A stretch of 42,451 bases of DNA from an uncultured Acidobacteriota bacterium (GTDB lineage Bacteria > Acidobacteriota > Blastocatellia > RBC074), in contig CAIKMY010000092.1 of assembly GCA_903828635.1 (NCBI GenBank), positions 1 to 42,451 of the forward strand, written 5' to 3'. A program made the position numbers and the translations under genes. Below the pieces are notes generated by a model that saw only the letters and a program-made list of their open reading frames with translations, searched no databases and was not told the DNA's origin. Shown in pieces: positions 34,023 to 42,097 of the stretch (positions are counted from its first letter, which is position 1; the number at the start of each line of letters is the position of its first letter).

Positions 34023-34703
34023 ATGAAACCAATAGTACAAATTTCGCTTGACCTGACTGATATCAGGGAGGCGCTGGAGACAGCGCGAATTGCCGTCGAG
34101 GCCGGTGTCGACTGGCTTGAAGCAGGGACACCGCTGATTCTGGCAGAAGGGCTTCACGGGGTGCGTGCGCTGCGTCAGGAATTTCCTGATCATCCGATCG
34201 TCGCCGACCTCAAAACAATGGATGGAGGCTACCTCGAAGCCGAGATGATGGCCAAAGCCGGAGCAACCCACGTCGTCGTCATGGCTCGCGCCCACGAGGA
34301 GACGATCAAGTGCGTCGTCAAGGCAGGGCGTGACTTTGGCGCCAAAGTAATGGGTGACAACATGGTCTGTGATGACAAGGCGGCGGCCAGCAAGTGGATG
34401 GAAGACCTCGGCGTCGATTATATCGTCCACCACACCGGCTTCGACGAGCGCAACGGCATCTTTGCCACCAGCGGAAAACGCCTGAGCCCGCTCGACGACC
34501 TTAAAGCTGTCGTCGACGCCGTCAGCATCCCGGTTCAGGCAGTTGGCGGCCTCTCGATTGAAGAGGCGATTTCGATGCCCAAACACGGGGCACCACTGGT
34601 CGTCATTGGTGCGCCACTCGCCATCGATGCCCATTCATTCAGCACCACCAGCGGTGATCTCAAGGGTATCCTCTCGGAGATCGTCCGCCGCATCAGGGAA
34701 TAA
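34023..34703 (+). CDS. HUMPS/3-hexulose-6-phosphate synthase-family protein
   Basis: 226 residues, OMP decarboxylase superfamily (beta/alpha barrel). The N-terminus is QISLDLTDIREALETARIAVEAGVDWLEAGTPLI, and the metal/catalytic motif IVADLKTMDGGYLEAEMMAKAG is the DxKxxD of hexulose-6-phosphate synthase and 3-keto-L-gulonate-6-phosphate decarboxylase. HHTGFDERNG and QAVGGLSIEEA also match that group. Its substrate here is unknown: no 6-phospho-3-hexuloisomerase follows, so formaldehyde fixation is less likely than a sugar-acid or ketose role. No clear ribosome binding site was seen before the ATG. Confidence 0.85.
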   Translation: MKPIVQISLDLTDIREALETARIAVEAGVDWLEAGTPLILAEGLHGVRALRQEFPDHPIVADLKTMDGGYLEAEMMAKAGATHVVVMARAHEETIKCVVKAGRDFGAKVMGDNMVCDDKAAASKWMEDLGVDYIVHHTGFDERNGIFATSGKRLSPLDDLKAVVDAVSIPVQAVGGLSIEEAISMPKHGAPLVVIGAPLAIDAHSFSTTSGDLKGILSEIVRRIRE

Positions 34704-34720
34704 AAGAAGGAGCTACAAGC

Positions 34721-35773
34721 ATGACTGCAACCATGACCGCGGTCGTTCAATACGACCTGAAGCCCGGATCCGTTGAGGTCCGTGAAATGCCGATACCGGA
34801 GATTGGCGATGACGAGGTTCTGCTGAAGATCGGAGGAGTGAGTGTCTGCGGCAGCGATGTTCATCAATATCACGCGACGCAGAGCTGGCCGGTGGCGGCT
34901 CCGGTGATCCTCGGCCACGAGTTTGGCGGAACCGTCGCCGCAATTGGCAGTCGGGTACGCAGCTTTCGCGAGGGCGACCGCGTTGTCTCCGAAACTGCGG
35001 CCTACATCTGTGGCCAGTGCATGATGTGCCGCACCGGTGCCTACAATCTCTGCCCGCAGCGCAAGGGCTTCGGCTATGGCATCAATGGCGCGATGGCCGG
35101 CTATGCGCGCGTTCCCGAACGGTGCCTCCACCACATCCCTGATAACCTGCCATTCGAGAGGGCCGCGCTGACCGAGCCCTGCTGCGTCGGCTACAACGCA
35201 GTTATCGAAAAGAGCAAGGTACGACCGGGCGACACAGTGGTCGTTCTCGGGCCTGGTCCGATCGGCCTGCTTTGCGCCGAGATGGCCAGACTTGCCGGGG
35301 CGGGTAGCCTGATCGTCGTCGGCATGTCTCAGGACAAATCACGACTCGAAGCGGCGAAAGAGATCGGCGCTACCCACTGCGTCAACCTCGAGGAGGTAAA
35401 TCTCAGAGATCTCGTCTTCAGCCTCGGTGACGGCCTTGGCGCTCACCTCGTTGTTGATGCGGCTGGTGCCTCGGTGGCACTCAAAACCGCTATGGAGATC
35501 GTTCGCCCCGCCGGCCAGATCACCAAGGTGGGATGGGGCCCCCAGCCTTTTGGCGCCTCGCTCGATCCCCTCGTCCAAAAAGCCGTTCGTCTTCAGGGCA
35601 GCTTCAGCCACACCTTCCAGAATTGGGAGATGGTCGTCTCGATGCTTGCCTCCGAACAGATCAATCTCAAGCCGATCATCAGCCGCATCGCAACCCTCGA
35701 AGAATGGCAACCCTGCTTCGACGGAATGCACGATGGCACTTACGTCAAGGCGGTGCTCAGGCCTGAAGACTAA
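34721..35773 (+). CDS. zinc-dependent alcohol/polyol dehydrogenase (MDR family)
   Basis: 350 residues, NAD(P)-dependent medium-chain dehydrogenase. Catalytic zinc ligands are in SVCGSDVHQYH and GHEFGGTVAAIG; the structural-zinc loop reads CGQCMMCRTGAYNLCPQRKG; the Rossmann motif is VVLGPGPIGLLCAEMARLAGA. This arrangement is like sorbitol or threonine dehydrogenase. AAGGAG precedes the ATG by about 9 bases. Located 17 bases after the HUMPS gene; it probably oxidises a sugar or polyol hydroxyl within the cluster. Confidence 0.93.
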   Translation: MTATMTAVVQYDLKPGSVEVREMPIPEIGDDEVLLKIGGVSVCGSDVHQYHATQSWPVAAPVILGHEFGGTVAAIGSRVRSFREGDRVVSETAAYICGQCMMCRTGAYNLCPQRKGFGYGINGAMAGYARVPERCLHHIPDNLPFERAALTEPCCVGYNAVIEKSKVRPGDTVVVLGPGPIGLLCAEMARLAGAGSLIVVGMSQDKSRLEAAKEIGATHCVNLEEVNLRDLVFSLGDGLGAHLVVDAAGASVALKTAMEIVRPAGQITKVGWGPQPFGASLDPLVQKAVRLQGSFSHTFQNWEMVVSMLASEQINLKPIISRIATLEEWQPCFDGMHDGTYVKAVLRPED

Positions 35774-35872
35774 ATCGGCTGTTTCCGTTTTGCCCGGGGA
35801 AATGGGGGCGATACAGGACAGATCACGAACAGACATCGTTGTTTTTCTGTCTGTCTGCTTCATCCACGCCCC

Positions 35873-35903
35873 CTCTTTCTCTGACAACATTTATCAGAAA
35901 GAG
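35873..35903 (+). promoter_or_regulatory. hairpin that may hide the ribosome binding site of the isomerase gene
   Basis: CTCTTTCT (35873-35880) and AGAAAGAG (35896-35903) are perfect 8-base complements with a 15-base loop. The right arm is the only purine-rich segment near the ATG at 35914 (10 bases away), so the stem would hide the likely Shine-Dalgarno sequence. It sits in the 140-base gap after the dehydrogenase gene. Functional role is inferred. Confidence 0.4.
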
Positions 35904-35913
35904 TATCTGCAAA

Positions 35914-36798
35914 ATGCCTAAACTTTCAGTATTTCCGAAATGCTACATGGACGAGCTGTGCGTGACACGCAGCATGACTCTCTTTGACTGGATCGATCTG
36001 GCGGCGACACTCGATGTCGACGGGATTGAGCTCTACCCCGGATTTTTCACCAGCTTCGACGACGATTATCTTGACAAGGTGAAGGATCACCTCAAATCAA
36101 GAAACCTTGAAGCACCGATGATGTGCGCCTCTCCCGATTTCACGCAGCACGACGCGGAAGCACGCGCCGCCGAGATTGAGAAAGAGAAGCGAATGATCGA
36201 TCTGACGGCGCGGATGGGCGGGCGTTACTGCCGCGTCCTTTCGGGCCAGCGCCGTGACGATGTCTCGCGCGCTGACGGAGTTCGTTACACCGTCGAGTGC
36301 ATCAACGAGGTGATACCTTATGCCGCCGGGCGCAACATCATCCTCAACATGGAGAACCATTACAAGGATGGTTACTGGAAATATCCGGAGTTTGCGCAGC
36401 ACCTTGACGTCTTCCTCGAAGTGATCAACCAGATCGATTCACCCTGGTTTGGCGTCAACTACGACCCGTCAAACGCGATCATCTGCGGAGAGGATCCACT
36501 TGAGGTGCTGGCGGCCATCAAGCATCGCGTCATTACCATGCATGCGTCGGATCGCTACCTGATCAGCGGCACAATCGAGGATCTCAAGCAGCAGGATGGA
36601 TCGATGGGCTATGCGAAGAATCTCCGCCACGGAGTAATCGGTAAGGGGCTCAACGACTATGATGCCATCTTTTCGACCCTGAAGAACGAGGGCTTCGATA
36701 ACTGGATCTCGATCGAGGATGGCGAAAACGGCATGGATGAGCTGCGTGAATCGGTGCGTTTCCTGCGCGGCAAGATGGCGCAACATTTCGGCGCATGA
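35914..36798 (+). CDS. sugar phosphate isomerase/epimerase (xylose isomerase-like TIM barrel)
   Basis: 294 residues. A TIM barrel of the AP-endonuclease-2/xylose isomerase superfamily. Metal ligands are visible: Glu in LNMENHYKDG, Asp in GVNYDPSNAIICGEDP, His in VITMHASDRYLI and Glu in WISIEDGENGMDEL. The sugar is unknown. The ORF track begins 25 codons upstream, in a non-homologous segment; the ATG at 35914 starts MPKLSVFPKC. Eight bases separate its stop from the SDR start, so the two are co-transcribed. Confidence 0.9.
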   Translation: MPKLSVFPKCYMDELCVTRSMTLFDWIDLAATLDVDGIELYPGFFTSFDDDYLDKVKDHLKSRNLEAPMMCASPDFTQHDAEARAAEIEKEKRMIDLTARMGGRYCRVLSGQRRDDVSRADGVRYTVECINEVIPYAAGRNIILNMENHYKDGYWKYPEFAQHLDVFLEVINQIDSPWFGVNYDPSNAIICGEDPLEVLAAIKHRVITMHASDRYLISGTIEDLKQQDGSMGYAKNLRHGVIGKGLNDYDAIFSTLKNEGFDNWISIEDGENGMDELRESVRFLRGKMAQHFGA

Positions 36799-36806
36799 GG
36801 TGAAGC

Positions 36807-37586
36807 ATGAATCGACTGGCAGGCAAGGTCGCGGTCGTTACCGGTTCAGGCTCAGGCCTTGGAGAGGGGATTGCACGGCTCTTTGCCGAGGAGGGAGCGG
36901 GGGTTGTCGTCTCTAACCGGGACGTCGCCAAGGCACACGCCGTGGCCGCCTCGATCCGGGAGGCGGGGGGCACAGCAATCTCGCTCAAGGCTGACGTTGC
37001 CAGCGAGGCGGAATGTCGCGCGCTGATCGACGGCGCAGTCTCCCATTTCGGGCAGATTGACATCCTCGTCAACACCGTTGGCTACAGCGCACGCGGGACG
37101 ATCGAGAACACCAGCGTCGAGCTCTGGGACGAGGTCTTCGCCCTCAATGTGCGCAGCTCCTTCATTTGTTCACAACAAGCCGTCAGGTATATGAAGGAGC
37201 GTCAGAGCGGCTCGATCATCAATATCGGCTCAGTCAATGCCTACATTGGCGAGCCGAAGCTGATGGCCTACTCCGCCTCCAAGGGGGCGCTTATGACGCT
37301 GACAAGGAACCTTGCGAGCTACCTCAACCGCTACCGAATCCGGGTCAATCAGCTCAATGTCGGCTGGACGCTCACTCCGAATGAGCATCACGTCAAGGTG
37401 AATGTCGAGGGAAAAGGCGAAAACTGGCTTGATGAAGCGGTGCAGACCCGGCCGTGGGGACGATTGTTGTCGCCAAGGGACATCGCCCACGCGGCAGTCT
37501 ACTTTGCCAGCGATGAGAGCGAGCCGATCACCGGCTCGGTTCTCGATATGGAGCAGTATCCGGTGGGCGCTCCACCCAACTGGTAG
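36807..37586 (+). CDS. short-chain dehydrogenase/reductase (SDR)
   Basis: 259 residues, classical SDR. The cofactor motif is VVTGSGSGLGEGIARLFAEEGA, NTVG is the usual NNAG position (ILVNTVGYSARG), and the catalytic Ser and Tyr/Lys are in IINIGSVNAYIG and AYSASKGAL. NAD(P)-dependent oxidation or reduction of a sugar-type substrate is likely. GAGGTGAAGC lies just before the ATG. Last gene of the cluster, converging on the DinB gene. Confidence 0.93.
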   Translation: MNRLAGKVAVVTGSGSGLGEGIARLFAEEGAGVVVSNRDVAKAHAVAASIREAGGTAISLKADVASEAECRALIDGAVSHFGQIDILVNTVGYSARGTIENTSVELWDEVFALNVRSSFICSQQAVRYMKERQSGSIINIGSVNAYIGEPKLMAYSASKGALMTLTRNLASYLNRYRIRVNQLNVGWTLTPNEHHVKVNVEGKGENWLDEAVQTRPWGRLLSPRDIAHAAVYFASDESEPITGSVLDMEQYPVGAPPNW

Positions 37587-37595
37587 TCCCGATAG

Positions 37596-37624
37596 CCGGC
37601 AGGTCGTCTCATTCGGCCTGCCGG
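37596..37624. terminator. bidirectional hairpin between SDR and DinB genes
   Basis: CCGGCAGG (37596-37603) and CCTGCCGG (37617-37624) are exact complements with a 13-base loop, followed by TCTTTC. It lies between the two convergent stops (37586 and 37609) and overlaps the end of the DinB coding region. Expected as a shared terminator. Confidence 0.6.
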
Positions 37625-38190
37625 TCTTTCAATGAGTTCCTGATACCGGCCGCCTGCCAGAGATGGCGACGCTCGTGGGCAAGAAGAAGCGCCAAGACCC
37701 GCCCGAGAGAGAATCTGAGGGCCATGATCCCCGGTAGGGAGACACGAGCGCGACCGAGATCAACCCCATCAGCCCGTTGCAGCAGTTCAAGCAATCGCTC
37801 CTGCGTGGCAAAGAACGACGATCTGATCTCGGCGAGTGGTCGATCCGGTGGTGGAACATAGCGACGCGGAGCCCGGAAGCGACGTCGCGGTGGTGGTTCC
37901 ATTGAGTTCGCCAACCAGTTCTCCAGCCAGCCATACCTGTAGGGACCGGCACCAGTCAATCCCGCAGCCCGTGCCTCATTGATTGATTGGTTGATTACCG
38001 GCAAATAGTGCCTTGCGATGACATTGAGGTGCTCGAAGCACTGGGAGATCGACCACGAACGCGCTGTCGGCTGCCAGGCGCACTCTTCCTCTGTCAGCCC
38101 GTCGAGCACGGTCTCTGCCTCTCGCCGTACTGCCTCGATCTGCTCGCACAATGACTGCAACTCCGGGTGCATCTGTCGTCCCTCACTCAT
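37609..38190 (-). CDS. DinB-family (DinB_2) protein
   Basis: 193 residues, four-helix bundle with conserved histidines that bind a metal in the family: SWSISQCFEHLNVIARHYLP and LLAHERRHLWQAAGI. DinB/YfiT-like proteins include thiol transferases and damage-inducible proteins; the role here is not known. The ATG at 38190 is preferred because AGGAGG precedes it by 8 bases; GTG at 38193 is also possible. It lies 59 bases after the Rad50-like gene, on the same strand. A direct repeat lies in that gap. Confidence 0.85.
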   Translation of the reverse strand: MSEGRQMHPELQSLCEQIEAVRREAETVLDGLTEEECAWQPTARSWSISQCFEHLNVIARHYLPVINQSINEARAAGLTGAGPYRYGWLENWLANSMEPPPRRRFRAPRRYVPPPDRPLAEIRSSFFATQERLLELLQRADGVDLGRARVSLPGIMALRFSLGRVLALLLAHERRHLWQAAGIRNSLKDRQAE

Positions 38191-38206
38191 CACACTATCC
38201 TCCTAG

Positions 38207-38228
38207 TGTCCGGCTGCTGTCCGGCTGC
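38207..38228. repeat. 11-base direct repeat between SMC-like and DinB genes
   Basis: TGTCCGGCTGC occurs twice, back to back (38207-38217 and 38218-38228), in the short gap before the end of the Rad50-like gene. It may be a remnant of slippage. Confidence 0.75.
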
Positions 38229-38249
38229 TGAAAGAGCCTTGCCGAAAGA

Positions 38250-41200
38250 TTATACGGACAATTCTCCCAGGTTGATCGTCTGATCCGTAAACCCTTCGAA
38301 AGTATCATCGTGACTAATCACGAACAACTGTCGAAAATTTCTGATGCGACCAATCTCCCGGGCAAGGTTGCCACGCCTGACCTCATCCATGTTGGTCGTC
38401 GGCTCGTCAAAAAAAGCGACATCGATCTCTGATAATTCCCGCAACAGAGCAAGACGCACGGAGAGTGCGGCAACCATCTGCTCACCTCCTGAGAGACTGA
38501 GAAACGGGCGGTCGTGACCAGCCTCTTCGATGACGATCTCGTAATCACGGTTCCAGCGCAGAGTCAGGTCGTGTCTGCCCGAAATCTCACGGTAGAGTTG
38601 CGCCGCCTCCTGCGAGATGGAGAAGATATAGGACTCGGTGATATATGGAGCCGCACTGACCAGCAGGGTACGGATCATCTCAACCCTCTCGCGCTGCCGC
38701 GCGTGAGCTTCACGCTCGCTCGTCACCTCGCGCAATCGCTGACGAAGATCGTTGAGTGATTTCAATCGCTCTTCAAGACGCTTGGACTCTGTGCGCAGGT
38801 GACGAAGTTCGGTCTCGACCCTCGCCGCCTCAACTCGGCAATGATCGACAGCTATCCGCAGTCGCTGGTGGTGATCACCATCATAGTCGCTCTCCAGCCG
38901 GGCAAGTTCGCCAATGGCGGCAGACTGCCTGGCAGCGAGACTATGACATTCACCAGCAAGCTGTCGCGCCTCGGACTCTTTTGACTCCAGCGTTCCTGCC
39001 AGTCGCTCATTGGCAATGAATGCCTCATAGTCGCGTTCGCAGCGTGCCCGCTGCTGCGCTGCGGTCATTATCGCGAGGTCGAGCCCGTCAAACACCCCCA
39101 GTTCGATGGCAAGCTGTGTACGTCTTTCCTGAAGTGTGGCAACAGCTTCGGCGGCCGATCTCTCCGCAGACTGCCACTCGATCTCTCGCTCGATCGTCTT
39201 GTGCAGAGCAAGCGTCCGACTGCGCGGATCACCCAGCCCTCGAAGCAGCAACTCGGCCTGTGAAAACTCTCCCTCGATGTCACCAAGAGTGAGGATCCTT
39301 CCCTGCAAGCGATCGAATTCCTCGCGCCTTGTCTCGCCATCAGCGCGGATCTGTGTCTGCTCATCAATCATCACCGCTGCCCGATCAAGCAGTCGCTGCG
39401 CCTCTCGTGCCTCACGAATCTCTTCCTCAACCTCTGAAAGCCGCTGCTGCAGGCGCGAACCATCTGCCTCTTCCTGAGTTGACAGTGACCCGGCCTCGAC
39501 AGCGAGGTCGGCCAAGCGCCTCTCGCAGGCTGCGCACTCCGCTTCGACCTTTGCCAGCCCGCGCCGCAATTCCGATAATGGCGCGACACGCAATGCAGCC
39601 TTGCGCGAAGCACTTACCTCCGCCACCAAGAGCTCGCGCTTCCGCTCCACCGTCTCGATCCCGGCTTCGCGTTGCGCAAGAAGCGCGCTAAATCCGGACT
39701 CCATCGTCTCGCCAATGATCCCGCCTGCCTGGCCCTCACCACCAAGATTGAGGCATCGCTCCCTGAGCAGCGGACAGATGGCACCACTCGTCAGTCCGAC
39801 AATCATCTCGCGATCACGCGCCAACCCGGCTCGCAAATGCGAGATCTCTTCAACGACTGACGACAGCGACTCCTCCAGCCCGCTCAATCGCTCCGCCTCT
39901 GATTCCAGTTTGCACAACACGCCGATCTCGTCCCGCAAACGATCTGCCTCTTGCCGCAACCTCTCCAGATCCTGCCTGACTCTTGCCTGCTCGGCTGATT
40001 GCGTGCGACGCCTCTCCCTCGCCAGATCCTCCCGCCTCAGGGCAGCATCGAGCTCGCGCCGCTCAAGCTCAAGCAATCCGAGGCTCGCGGCCTTCTTCCT
40101 GCCTGACTCCGCGCCATCAATCTGCAGCGAGAGTGCCTGGTAGCGACGGCGCAATGAAGTCAGCTCCGCTTCGAGTGCCTCGACCCTTCGCTTTACCCCC
40201 TGAAGCTCACCTCGCCCCTCGCGCAGCCGTGCCATCTCCTCTTCGAGACTCTCCTGTCGGGCCATATCCCCCGCCAGAGCCGCCACCTCGCACTTCGCCT
40301 CACTGACCTCCCGTAAACGCTCTTCGCTCTGCCGCAATCGGCTCTCAGCCTCAAATATCTGACGATCAAGATTTGCCAGATCCCCTCTCAGCAGGTCACG
40401 CTGATCACGTCGCGGCTCAAGTTCCGCCAACTGACGCTGCGCGGCCAGACAATCGTTGTAGCCTTCGCGGGCCATTTCGACGATCCTTCCCGCCTCACGT
40501 GCCTCCTCGATCGCTCCCTGCAATGCCGCTTCCGCCTCGTGCAATGATCTCAACTGCATCCCCGCCTGCTCAACCCGCTCACGATGCTGTCGTAGTTGCA
40601 CCAGACAATCATCCAGCCGCCTGCATTCCGCACCCAGCCGAATCTCCTCCTCACGCAACTGCGCCTCGGCAGCCTCGGCGTTTCTCAGGCACACGACCAC
40701 CCTGTCCCGCGCCGCGACCACCTCGTCATACCCCTTCAGCTCGCCTTCCAGCATCGCTACCTGTCGATCGGCCTCCACCACCCGGCTTTCGGCCAACCGC
40801 TGTGCCGCCTTTAATTGATCCGCCGCCTGACGGTACTCCTCGACCTTCAAAATCTGGTCAAAGACCGCCTTGCGGCTCGAAAATGGCTGGGCAAAATCGA
40901 CCGTGAAGGTCCCTTGCGGCACTCCGATCGTCGTCCTGAAGAGTGTTGGCAGGTCTACTGCAGCATCAACCCCAAGCCGCTGCCGTAACCACGGCAAGAC
41001 AAAGCTCTTCTGCTCCACCAGTCGTGATTTCGTCACCGGATCGTAGACGAAATACCCACCACCTGTATCCCGCGTTACCTGATATTCCCGCTCATCAAGG
41101 CTCGAAATAAAGGAGATTGTTACCTGCCCCTTCTTCTCACCACGCCGGACAAAGTCTTCCCGCTTGTATTCGAGATGATCGAAGAGAACCCAGGCTATCC

Positions 41201-41324
41201 CCTCAAGAATCGTGGTCTTTCCCGATCCGTTCGGGCCACAAATGGCTGTTACGCCGGGCTGAAAGTTGAAGGTGCTCTCGGCGTGATTCTTGATATTTCG
41301 CAGCTCAACACGCGTGATTAACAA
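38250..41324 (-). CDS. Rad50/SbcC-like SMC-family ATPase with a variant hook
   Basis: 1024 residues, cytosolic. The N-terminal ATPase half has the Walker A motif GPNGSGKTT at residues 30-38, and the C-terminal half the signature LSGGEQMVAALSVRLALL and Walker B region IDVAFFDEPTTNMDEVR. Between them are long coiled coils (residues about 170-510 and 540-870). At the tip, where Rad50 has a CxxC zinc hook, this protein has CPLLRERC: Cys517 and Cys524, six residues apart rather than two. Rad50/SbcC works with the nuclease Mre11/SbcD at DNA ends; no such gene is in the window, so this may be a stand-alone or differently paired member. TTG is used as start (GGAA 6 bases upstream). It ends 59 bases before the DinB start. 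Confidence 0.9.
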   Translation of the reverse strand: MLITRVELRNIKNHAESTFNFQPGVTAICGPNGSGKTTILEGIAWVLFDHLEYKREDFVRRGEKKGQVTISFISSLDEREYQVTRDTGGGYFVYDPVTKSRLVEQKSFVLPWLRQRLGVDAAVDLPTLFRTTIGVPQGTFTVDFAQPFSSRKAVFDQILKVEEYRQAADQLKAAQRLAESRVVEADRQVAMLEGELKGYDEVVAARDRVVVCLRNAEAAEAQLREEEIRLGAECRRLDDCLVQLRQHRERVEQAGMQLRSLHEAEAALQGAIEEAREAGRIVEMAREGYNDCLAAQRQLAELEPRRDQRDLLRGDLANLDRQIFEAESRLRQSEERLREVSEAKCEVAALAGDMARQESLEEEMARLREGRGELQGVKRRVEALEAELTSLRRRYQALSLQIDGAESGRKKAASLGLLELERRELDAALRREDLARERRRTQSAEQARVRQDLERLRQEADRLRDEIGVLCKLESEAERLSGLEESLSSVVEEISHLRAGLARDREMIVGLTSGAICPLLRERCLNLGGEGQAGGIIGETMESGFSALLAQREAGIETVERKRELLVAEVSASRKAALRVAPLSELRRGLAKVEAECAACERRLADLAVEAGSLSTQEEADGSRLQQRLSEVEEEIREAREAQRLLDRAAVMIDEQTQIRADGETRREEFDRLQGRILTLGDIEGEFSQAELLLRGLGDPRSRTLALHKTIEREIEWQSAERSAAEAVATLQERRTQLAIELGVFDGLDLAIMTAAQQRARCERDYEAFIANERLAGTLESKESEARQLAGECHSLAARQSAAIGELARLESDYDGDHHQRLRIAVDHCRVEAARVETELRHLRTESKRLEERLKSLNDLRQRLREVTSEREAHARQRERVEMIRTLLVSAAPYITESYIFSISQEAAQLYREISGRHDLTLRWNRDYEIVIEEAGHDRPFLSLSGGEQMVAALSVRLALLRELSEIDVAFFDEPTTNMDEVRRGNLAREIGRIRNFRQLFVISHDDTFEGFTDQTINLGELSV

Positions 41325-41593
41325 TTGGTTCCGGAAGATTGCAGAACTGCCCCGAGGATGTAAGTTCAGATGGATGAACCTGTCAGGCAGGCCTTTTAAT
41401 CCTGTTTACTAACCTGTCATACAAACGAAGTGTTACGCAAAGGACAGGGTCAACATGCATTGAGAGGAGTGTCTGAATCTGTACTGAGTGGCGGGCCTGA
41501 GGCGCCAACGGTCAATGACTGAAGATATGCGATCCTTCCTGATCACTTTTCAGAACCGTGCGTCGACGCCCCGCCCGCTCAATCGCCTGCCTG
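41325..41593. other. intergenic region upstream of the Rad50-like gene
   Basis: 269 bases with no credible gene. AACCTGTCA appears twice (41377-41385 and 41411-41419), and GTTCA/TGAAC form an inverted repeat at about 41364-41379; these might be operator sites for the Rad50-like gene. A plus-strand ORF track entry (41488-41709) lacks a ribosome binding site and is antisense to the small gene. Nothing else is seen. Confidence 0.4.
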
Positions 41594-41809
41594 CTAGCCC
41601 GCTGCGGCCTCACTCGATTCCTGACCACCGAGCAGATGGCGGCCCTCCGCGCTCCGTGGATCGATCGTCCGCACATGCTTGCGCCCACGCATCTCCCAGA
41701 TTGCGGTGATGCTGCCATTCTTCTCTACCGCGTGGTAGCTGACCTCTTCAGCCACCTGCTCGGCTGCTGCCACTGCTACCTCATTCGTCTCGCTTTTCGT
41801 GTCTGACAT
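41594..41809 (-). CDS. small acidic hypothetical protein
   Basis: 71 residues, beginning MSDTKSETNEVAVAAAEQVAEEVSYH. The N-terminal third is acidic and alanine-rich, probably helical, and the middle reads AIWEMRGRKHVRTIDPRSA. No known domain is recognised. Support for the gene is GGGAG about 9 bases before the ATG and its position between the Rad50-like gene and secA on the same strand as the former. It could still be spurious. Confidence 0.5.
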   Translation of the reverse strand: MSDTKSETNEVAVAAAEQVAEEVSYHAVEKNGSITAIWEMRGRKHVRTIDPRSAEGRHLLGGQESSEAAAG

Positions 41810-41899
41810 TTAATGAAACTCCCGATGAAAGATATATTGGATTGGACAGGAAAGGGCTATAATGCCACAGACCCGGCGTGTGCGTCAAAGTTATGATCC

Positions 41900-41928
41900 T
41901 TGACGCCCCCCTGACCGTCAACTAGAAT
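41900..41928 (+). promoter_or_regulatory. secA promoter with overlapping CGTCAA operator-like sites
   Basis: TTGACG (41900-41905) and TAGAAT (41923-41928) with a 17-base spacer are close to the sigma-70 consensus on the plus strand, about 170 bases upstream of secA. TTGACG is also one arm of an inverted repeat with CGTCAA (41916-41921), and another CGTCAA is at 41883-41888; a repressor binding there would cover the promoter. Confidence 0.55.
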
Positions 41929-41973
41929 TTTCGTTTTGAATTGTCGTTTGATTTCCGTCGTGCTGAAGCGACA

Positions 41974-42015
41974 ATGAACAATGTTGAAACTGTCCGCCCG
42001 ATTAGTGCCGCCTGA
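41974..42015 (+). CDS. candidate upstream short ORF in the secA leader
   Basis: A 13-codon frame reading MNNVETVRPISAA then TGA, in the predicted leader of secA. Its ATG is inside the right arm of an inverted repeat (ATTGTCG 41940-41946 / CGACAAT 41969-41975), and its stop lies at the foot of the GC-rich hairpin at 42014. This resembles leader peptides that control downstream genes. The sequence does not match SecM. Only a weak GAAG precedes it. Confidence 0.3.
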   Translation: MNNVETVRPISAA

Positions 42016-42039
42016 AGGTCGCCCGGGCGGGTCTTCTTT
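42014..42039 (+). promoter_or_regulatory. GC-rich hairpin with T-run in the secA leader
   Basis: GAAGGTCGCCC folds back on GGGCGGGTCTTC (42014-42036) around the palindrome CGCCCGGGCG, and TTT follows. It could act as an attenuator or weak terminator between the promoter at 41900 and the secA start at 42098. Confidence 0.4.
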
Positions 42040-42097
42040 GCGCAGAGCAGGAGCGGAACGCCTCTACTCAGTCGCGATACTTCGTCCGATATAATCT

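Noticed and set aside
42090-42095. TATAAT right before the secA start codon
   Set aside because: It would place the transcription start inside the gene; the promoter at 41900 fits better.
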